Assembly (NCBI GenBank): GCA_902470095.1
Contig: CABRFG010000064.1
Location: 1-11,007, forward strand
Length of the DNA: 11,007 nt
Direction of reading: 5' to 3'
From: an uncultured Collinsella sp.
GTDB taxonomy: Bacteria; Actinomycetota; Coriobacteriia; Coriobacteriales; Coriobacteriaceae
Part shown: positions 6,559 through 11,007 of the stretch, one piece after another
How positions within the stretch are numbered: position 1 is the first letter of the stretch
Layout of the letters: each line of letters opens with the position of its first letter
Position numbers and translations under genes: made by a program
Notes under the pieces: generated by a model
Databases searched by the model: none
The model's input: only the letters and a program-made list of their open reading frames with translations
Told to the model about the DNA's origin: nothing

Positions 6559-6563
6559 CACCT
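6559..6563 (-). promoter_or_regulatory. Ribosome binding site of fabZ
   Basis: AGGTG sits 6 bases before the ATG at 6552 and overlaps the accB stop codon (6562-6564). It supports ATG 6552 rather than the GTG at 6561, which would leave no upstream site at a normal distance. It couples accB and fabZ translation. Confidence 0.5.
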
Positions 6564-7038
6564 ATCCGATCCTCATGAGGCAGCTGCCAAACTCCACGAG
6601 GTCGCCGTCGGCCACGCAGATCTCGAGCACCTCGCCATCCGCCTCTGCCGTCACCTCGTTGAGAACCTTCATGGCCTCGATGATGCAGAGGGTCTCGCCG
6701 GCCTTGACCTTGGAGCCCACGTGCACAAACGGTTCGTCGCCCGGCGCCGGGGCAGCATAGAAAACGCCGACCATGGGAGCGGTCACCTCGGTGCCCTTAG
6801 GCTCCGACACGGCGGCAGGTGTCTGCGCGGCGGGTTCCGGTGCGGTGGCAGGCATGGCGACAGGAGCCACCGCCGGAGCAGTCACGGCACCCGGCATAGG
6901 CATGGGCACGGCAACCGGCTGCGCGGCACTCGCGCGCTCGAGCTCGACCGCGGTGCCATCGGGCTCCTCAACACGCACGCGCGTGAGGCCGCGGTCCTCC
7001 ATCACATCGGCTATCTCGGCAAGTCTTTTGGAATCCAT
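6562..7038 (-). CDS. accB: Biotin carboxyl carrier protein of acetyl-CoA carboxylase
   Basis: This 158-residue carrier shuttles carboxybiotin between AccC and the carboxyltransferase. The N-terminal segment (1-37, beginning MDSKRLAEIADVMEDRG) resembles the AccB region that contacts AccC. It is followed by a mobile linker rich in Ala, Pro and Val (about 38-80) and the biotinyl domain (about 83-158). The biotin attachment motif is EAMKVLNEV with the target lysine at Lys124; Val replaces the usual second Met of EAMKM, which many carriers tolerate. The domain start TEVTAPMVGVFY and end DGDLVEFGSCLMRIG are typical. The ATG at 7038 has a strong AAGGAG at 7046-7051, 7 bases upstream and reaching into the end of fabF, and the gap to fabF is only 3 bp. 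Modification by a biotin ligase encoded elsewhere is required. Confidence 0.97.
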   Translation of the reverse strand: MDSKRLAEIADVMEDRGLTRVRVEEPDGTAVELERASAAQPVAVPMPMPGAVTAPAVAPVAMPATAPEPAAQTPAAVSEPKGTEVTAPMVGVFYAAPAPGDEPFVHVGSKVKAGETLCIIEAMKVLNEVTAEADGEVLEICVADGDLVEFGSCLMRIG

Positions 7039-7041
7039 GCT

Positions 7042-8289
7042 CTAGCTCCTTGCATATCTACGCAGCGCGATGGCGGCATTGTGTCCGCCAAAGCCCAGAT
7101 TAGTCGAAAGCGCCCAGGTAAGGTCGGCGCGAACCGCGCGATTAGGCGTGTAATCAAGATCGCAGACGGGATCGGGCGTGTGGTAGTTAATGGTCGGGGG
7201 CACCACGCCTTGCTCGAGCGCCATCGCACAGGCCATGACCTCGATGGCACCCGTAGCACCGATCATGTGGCCGGTCATCGACTTGGTCGACGAGACGTGC
7301 GCGGCTCGTGCCGCGTCCTCGCCGAGCGCACGCTTAATGCCCGCCGTCTCGGACGAATCGTTGAGCTTGGTCGAGGTGCCGTGAGCGTTGATGTAGAGGC
7401 CCTCGGAAGGCTTAACGTCGCCCTCGGCCACCGCCAGCGATATCGCACGGGCGATGCCGGCAGCCTCGGGATCGGGGCTCGTGATGTGATAGGCATCATC
7501 GGTGTTGCCGTAACCCACGACCTCGGCATAAATGTGCGCCCCGCGAGCCAGCGCGTGTTCCATGCTCTCGAGCACCAGCACGCAGGCGCCCTCGCCCATC
7601 ACAAAGCCGTCGCGGTCCGCATCGAACGGACGGCATGCCGTCGACGGGTCAGGATTAGTGGTGAGAGCACGACAGGACGTAAAGCCTGCAACGGCATCGG
7701 GGATAATGGCCGCCTCGGCGCCGCCAGCCAGGATTGCATCGGCATAGCCATGCTTGATGGCGCGGAACGCCTCGCCCACGGCATGGGCCGAGGTCGCGCA
7801 GGCGGTCACCACGGGCAGGGTCGGGCCCTTTGCCTTGTGGCGGATCGCGATATTGCCCGAAGCCATATTGGGGATCATCATCGCGATCATATAGGGCGAT
7901 GCGCGGCGGGGCCCACGGTCGGCAATCGTGTGGACGTTGTCGACGAGTGTCTGCATGCCGCCCACGCCCGAACCCACGTAGACGCCCAGGCGCTCGCGAT
8001 CGATGGCGCCCTCGACATCAAAGCCCGCATCGTGCATGGCCTCGTCCGACGCTGCCAGGGCAAACTGAACGCAGGGGTCCAGGTGCTTGGCGTCACGCTT
8101 GCCAAAGTACTCGTTGCCGTCAAAACCCTTGACCTCGGCCGCCACCTTAACGGCAAACGCATCGGTATCGAAGTGCGTGATCGGGCCGATGCCGCACGTG
8201 CCGGCGCACATGGCCGCCCAGGTAGCAAGCGCCGTGTTACCGAGCGGCGATACGGCACCGATACCGGTGATTGCAACTCTCTGTTCCAT
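7042..8289 (-). CDS. fabF: 3-oxoacyl-ACP synthase II (condensing enzyme, FabF)
   Basis: The 415-residue cytosolic enzyme elongates acyl-ACP by decarboxylating malonyl-ACP and joining the two. It opens MEQRVAITGIGAVSPLG as FabF does. The catalytic triad is readable: Cys164 in VTACATSAHA, His303 in NAHGTSTKLND and His341 in STKSMTGHMIG, with the supporting Lys336 just before. The C-terminal NLGFGGHNA (397-405) contains the gatekeeper Phe400. Length and motif spacing are normal, so it should be active. The start is chosen at ATG 8289 because GAGGAG (8296-8301) is 6 bases away; the ATG at 8292 and a TTG at 8307 in the same frame fit less well. It follows fabG by 39 bp and is nearly contiguous with accB. 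No FabB-like second condensing enzyme is seen in the window. Confidence 0.97.
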   Translation of the reverse strand: MEQRVAITGIGAVSPLGNTALATWAAMCAGTCGIGPITHFDTDAFAVKVAAEVKGFDGNEYFGKRDAKHLDPCVQFALAASDEAMHDAGFDVEGAIDRERLGVYVGSGVGGMQTLVDNVHTIADRGPRRASPYMIAMMIPNMASGNIAIRHKAKGPTLPVVTACATSAHAVGEAFRAIKHGYADAILAGGAEAAIIPDAVAGFTSCRALTTNPDPSTACRPFDADRDGFVMGEGACVLVLESMEHALARGAHIYAEVVGYGNTDDAYHITSPDPEAAGIARAISLAVAEGDVKPSEGLYINAHGTSTKLNDSSETAGIKRALGEDAARAAHVSSTKSMTGHMIGATGAIEVMACAMALEQGVVPPTINYHTPDPVCDLDYTPNRAVRADLTWALSTNLGFGGHNAAIALRRYARS

Positions 8290-8295
8290 CATGGT

Positions 8296-8301
8296 CTCCT
8301 C
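8296..8301 (-). promoter_or_regulatory. Ribosome binding site of fabF
   Basis: GAGGAG lies 6 bases before ATG 8289 but only 3 before ATG 8292, and it falls downstream of the TTG at 8307. It therefore decides in favour of the MEQRVAITG start. Confidence 0.6.
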
Positions 8302-8328
8302 ATTCAAGCCGTTGTTCGGCCCTGGTTT

Positions 8329-9102
8329 CTACATCGCCATTCCGCCGTCGACGCGTATGACTTCGCCCGTAATGTAGGCAGCCGCATCGCTCACTAAAAA
8401 TCGCACCACACCGGCCACCTCTTCGGGCTGCGCCATACGCTTAAGGGGAATCTGCTCCTCGGTTGCCGCGCGAACCTTTTCCGAGAGCTTTGCCGTCATA
8501 TCCGTCTCGACAAACCCGGGGGCAACCGCGTTCACTCGAACGCCGCGGGGCGCAAGCTCGCGCGCCACCGCCTTGGTCAGGCCGATCACGCCCGCCTTGG
8601 AGGCAGCGTAGTTGGCCTGCCCGGCATTGCCCATCAGGCCCACAACCGAGCTCATGTTGATGACGCAACCGCCGCGCTGGCGCATAAAGGTCTTGGTGAG
8701 CGCGCGCGTCGTATTGAACGTGCCCTTGAGATTGACATCGAGCACGCGGTCGAAGGCATCGTCACCCATACGCATGAGCAGGCCGTCGCGCGTGATGCCG
8801 GCGTTGTTGACGAGCGCCCAAATGGAGCCAAAGTCGTAGAGGACCGTTTCCACGCACGCGTTGACGGCAGCGGGATCGGCCACGTCGCATTGATATGCGC
8901 GTGCCGTAGCGCCAGACGCCTCGCAGGCTTCGCACGTCTCGCGCGCTGCATCGACGCTACCGGCATAGACGACGGCGATATCAAAGCCGTCCTCCGCCAG
9001 ACCCACGGCACAAGCGCGACCGATGCCGCGCGAGCCGCCCGTGACCAGCGCCACGCGGCGCGATCCATCGCGCTCGAGCGCGCCGTTGTTCAAGTTGCCC
9101 AT
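8329..9102 (-). CDS. fabG: 3-oxoacyl-ACP reductase FabG (short-chain dehydrogenase)
   Basis: This 257-residue Rossmann-fold reductase converts 3-oxoacyl-ACP to 3-hydroxyacyl-ACP, normally with NADPH. The cofactor loop is TGGSRGIG (21-28), and NNAG at 99-102 is the second family motif. The catalytic tetrad is complete: Asn124 in VLDVNLKG, Ser152 in INMSSVVG, Tyr165 and Lys169 in YAASKAG. The end (ITGEVIRVDGGMAM) is the classic FabG terminus. It has an N-terminal extension of about ten residues before the first beta strand relative to E. coli. That extension is supported by the ATG at 9102, which has GAAAGGA 5 bases upstream, and no better internal start is apparent. It lies 30 bp after fabD and 39 bp before fabF. 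Because it sits between fabD and fabF, a role in fatty acid synthesis is much more likely than another dehydrogenase function. Confidence 0.97.
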   Translation of the reverse strand: MGNLNNGALERDGSRRVALVTGGSRGIGRACAVGLAEDGFDIAVVYAGSVDAARETCEACEASGATARAYQCDVADPAAVNACVETVLYDFGSIWALVNNAGITRDGLLMRMGDDAFDRVLDVNLKGTFNTTRALTKTFMRQRGGCVINMSSVVGLMGNAGQANYAASKAGVIGLTKAVARELAPRGVRVNAVAPGFVETDMTAKLSEKVRAATEEQIPLKRMAQPEEVAGVVRFLVSDAAAYITGEVIRVDGGMAM

Positions 9103-9132
9103 GTCATTCCTTTCGGGTTACAGCCCTGTGGA

Positions 9133-10059
9133 CTATGCGAGCTCGTCGGCAATAGCTGCGACCTGCTCGGCCGTTTCGCACGAATACACACGAACGTCGC
9201 TCAGCGTACGCTTGACCAGGCCCGACAGCGTTTTGCCGGGGCCGACCTCAATAAACGTGTCGATGCCTTGATCCTGCAGAGTATGCAGCGTGTCGACCCA
9301 GCGCACGGCATGACTCACCTGGTTGGCCAGCACCTCCGATGCCGCCTGCGGATCGGCCGGATAGGGCGCCGCCGTCATATTTGCCATAACAGGAATGAGC
9401 AACGGGGACGGCGCGTGACCGGCTTGGATATATGCAGCAAGGCCACAGGTCGCCTCGGCCATATAGGGGCTATGGAATGCACCCGACACCGCGACCTTCA
9501 TGGCGCGACCGCCAGCCTCTTTTACCAGGACGTCGAGGGTCTGCAACGCATCGGGCGCTCCGGCCACAACCGTCTGCTGGGGGCTGTTGTAGTTGACCGG
9601 CCAGCAGTCCTCGCCTGCCTGTTTTGCCAAGCCCTCGACCTGCGCCGCATCGAGCTTGATGACGGCGCGCATGCCGCCGGGGTGACGCTCGGCCTCCGTG
9701 GCCATCAAAGCCGCGCGCTCACACACGAGCTCAAAGCCCGCTCGCGAATCGAATGCCCCTGCAAAGGTGAGTGCAGCGACCTCGCCCAGCGAGAATCCCG
9801 CACAGGCGGCAGGCACCACGCCGCGCTCGCGCAGGGCGACAGCGACAGCCAAGTCGTGCACGAACACGCAAGGCTGCGTGTTCTCGGTCTGCGAGAGCTC
9901 CTCTTTCGAGGCGCTCCGGCACTGCTCGCTGGTCCCCGGGCGCACCTCGTCGGCAATGGCAAACACCTCGGCAGCCGCCGGCGATGCTTCGATGAGGTCG
10001 ACGCCCATCGCGGGGTGCTGGGCACCCTGACCGGCAAACAGAAACGCTACGCTACCCAT
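9133..10059 (-). CDS. fabD: Malonyl-CoA:ACP transacylase (FabD)
   Basis: The 308-residue enzyme transfers malonyl groups from CoA to acyl carrier protein, supplying FabF and the initiating synthase. It opens MGSVAFLFAGQGAQHPAMG with the family GQGxQ oxyanion motif (10-14). The nucleophile elbow is GFSLGE (88-93, Ser90); most family members have His before the Ser, while Phe stands here. Arg115 (in CERAALM), which binds the malonyl carboxylate, and catalytic His196 (in SGAFHSPYM) are present. Length is normal (309 in E. coli). The ATG at 10059 fits the family start and has GAAGGG 9 bases upstream (10069-10074). The frame stays open to 10161 but shows no homology there. The start lies inside the fabK end with a 13-bp overlap, suggesting coupled translation. 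Confidence 0.96.
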   Translation of the reverse strand: MGSVAFLFAGQGAQHPAMGVDLIEASPAAAEVFAIADEVRPGTSEQCRSASKEELSQTENTQPCVFVHDLAVAVALRERGVVPAACAGFSLGEVAALTFAGAFDSRAGFELVCERAALMATEAERHPGGMRAVIKLDAAQVEGLAKQAGEDCWPVNYNSPQQTVVAGAPDALQTLDVLVKEAGGRAMKVAVSGAFHSPYMAEATCGLAAYIQAGHAPSPLLIPVMANMTAAPYPADPQAASEVLANQVSHAVRWVDTLHTLQDQGIDTFIEVGPGKTLSGLVKRTLSDVRVYSCETAEQVAAIADELA

Positions 10060-10991
10060 GCGGACGCACCCTTCAGGACATGCTCGGCGCCATCGACCAG
10101 ATCGTCGACGATCTCGCGTGCGCTCTGGCGCTCGTTGACCATGCCGGCAATCTGTCCGCACAAATACGAACCCTCTTCGTAATTACCGTCCTTTGCGGCT
10201 TTACGAAGCGCGCCCGTGCCCATGGCCCCGAGTTCCTCGGGGCTTGCGCCCGCCGCCTCGTTCTTGGCATACGCGTTGGTAAAGGGGCTCTTGAGAGCGC
10301 GAACCGGATGTCCCGTCGAGCGACCGGTCGCACGCGTCGACGTGTCGCCCGCCTTGAGCACCAGCTCTTTGTACTGTTCGGATACGGTGCACTCGTTTGC
10401 GACCAGAAAGCGTGTTCCCACCTGGACGCCGGCAGCGCCGAGCATAAAGGCGGCCGCCACACCGCGGCCATCGGCGATGCCGCCAGCTGCAACCACGGGA
10501 ATATCGACCGCATCGACAACCTGCGGCACCAGCGCCATCGTCGAGGTCTCTCCAATATGGCCGCCTGATTCGGTGCCCTCGGCAACCACGGCAGTTGCTC
10601 CGCGACGCGCCACGAGACGCGCCAACGCCACCGAAGCCACGACGGGAATAACCTTGATGCCTGCATCGTTCCAGGCCTTCATGTACTTGGTGGGATTGCC
10701 GGCGCCGGTCACCACAACGGGCACCCGCTCATCAATCACCACTTGTGCGACCTCGTCGACAAACGGACTCATGAGCATAACGTTGACGCCAAAGGGCTTA
10801 TCCGTCTTGGCGCGCAGCTCGTGAATCTGATCGCGCAGCCAGTTTGCGTCGGCATTCATGGCCGCGATAATGCCTAAGCCGCCCGCCTCGGACACGGCAG
10901 ATGCCAGCGAGGCATCGGCAATCCAGGCCATGCCACCCTGGAACACGGGTTTTTCGATGCCGAGCAGATCGCAAAGTTCGGTATGGATCAT
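10047..10991 (-). CDS. fabK: FMN-dependent enoyl-ACP reductase FabK
   Basis: The 314-residue TIM-barrel flavoprotein of the nitronate monooxygenase/FabK superfamily catalyses the last reduction of each elongation cycle (trans-2-enoyl-ACP to acyl-ACP, NAD(P)H). Visible motifs are PVFQGGMAWI (15-24), FGVNVMLMSP (67-76), AEGTESGGHIG (137-147) with the probable catalytic His145, AAGGIADGRG and the GTRF flavin phosphate-binding segment. Its length matches Streptococcus FabK (about 320) rather than longer nitronate monooxygenases, and its place directly before fabD confirms the FabK role. No FabI-type reductase is seen, so the organism may rely on FabK, a form known to be insensitive to triclosan. 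The ATG at 10991 has only a weak GGAA site upstream. The gene is complete with 16 bases of window left, so the operon promoter and earlier genes lie outside. Confidence 0.96.
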   Translation of the reverse strand: MIHTELCDLLGIEKPVFQGGMAWIADASLASAVSEAGGLGIIAAMNADANWLRDQIHELRAKTDKPFGVNVMLMSPFVDEVAQVVIDERVPVVVTGAGNPTKYMKAWNDAGIKVIPVVASVALARLVARRGATAVVAEGTESGGHIGETSTMALVPQVVDAVDIPVVAAGGIADGRGVAAAFMLGAAGVQVGTRFLVANECTVSEQYKELVLKAGDTSTRATGRSTGHPVRALKSPFTNAYAKNEAAGASPEELGAMGTGALRKAAKDGNYEEGSYLCGQIAGMVNERQSAREIVDDLVDGAEHVLKGASAWVA

Positions 10992-11007
10992 GGCTTATTC
11001 CGCGTGC

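Noticed and set aside
8308..8320. Small hairpin GCCG-TTGTT-CGGC between fabG and fabF
   Set aside because: A 4-bp stem is common by chance in GC-rich DNA and has no U-tract.
6040..8397. Plus-strand open frame of 785 codons running antisense to accC, fabZ, accB, fabF and fabG
   Set aside because: It has no recognisable domain and is rich in His, Arg and Gly as expected from the reverse of GC-rich codons. fabZ, accB, fabF and fabG all sit in the same minus-strand frame, so the antisense frame stays open simply because TTA, CTA and TCA codons are rare there.
9782..9799. FabD GFSLGE instead of GHSLGE
   Set aside because: The residue before the nucleophilic Ser is not the nucleophile, and the Ser, Arg and His needed for catalysis are intact; treated as ordinary variation.
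10060..10161. N-terminal extension of FabD
   Set aside because: The extra 34 residues are the shadow of the FabK C-terminus; family homology begins at MGSVAFLFAGQG.
8890..10182. Plus-strand open frame of 430 codons antisense to fabD and parts of fabG and fabK, and similar ones at 3875-4957 and 5118-6146
   Set aside because: These lie opposite well-supported enzymes and show the same composition artefact, with no credible motif.
1..11007. tRNA, rRNA, CRISPR, insertion sequence, phage or defence system
   Set aside because: No cloverleaf, repeat-spacer array, transposase, integrase or defence-type domain was found on either strand; the window is core metabolism plus a few accessory transport genes.

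Overview
The window holds one bacterial chromosome segment in which every convincing gene lies on the minus strand, so transcription runs from high to low coordinates. The DNA is GC-rich and tightly packed. The fatty acid genes occur in the order fabK-fabD-fabG-fabF-accB-fabZ-accC-accD/A. That order is familiar from Streptococcus and Clostridium type II fatty acid synthesis (FASII) clusters, but here it sits in high-GC DNA with accD and accA fused. From memory of such genomes this best fits an anaerobic Coriobacteriia actinomycete such as Collinsella. The taxon is an inference, not something the sequence proves.

Region 1 (about 11007 to 3065) is a FASII / acetyl-CoA carboxylase operon of eight genes with gaps of 3-39 bp or overlaps of 13-14 bp. 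AccC, AccB and the fused AccDA make malonyl-CoA. FabD loads malonate onto acyl carrier protein (ACP). FabF condenses, FabG reduces the ketone, FabZ should dehydrate and FabK reduces the enoyl-ACP. The genes for the initiating synthase (fabH), ACP and any regulator are not in the window and probably lie upstream, beyond position 11007. FabZ is unusual because the catalytic histidine of the family is a leucine here.

Region 2 (3064 to 1810) is a lone membrane component of a sugar phosphotransferase system (PTS), a glucose/beta-glucoside-family EIIC, starting 40 bp after the accDA stop. It has no EIIA or EIIB partner in view. It is bracketed by two related short palindromes and followed by a strong hairpin that looks like the terminator of the whole unit.

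Region 3 (1740 to 1) has a probable promoter, then a cation diffusion facilitator with metal-site residues suggesting manganese export, then a histidine-phosphatase-family gene that runs off the left edge of the window.

The only non-coding stretch longer than 50 bp is 1660-1809 (palindrome, terminator, promoter). There is no gene-free stretch over 300 bases. I saw no tRNA, rRNA, CRISPR array, transposase or phage gene. This is mostly core metabolism. The points worth a second look are the FabZ active site, the orphan EIIC with its flanking palindromes, the accDA fusion, and the metal site and doubled tail of the cation transporter.
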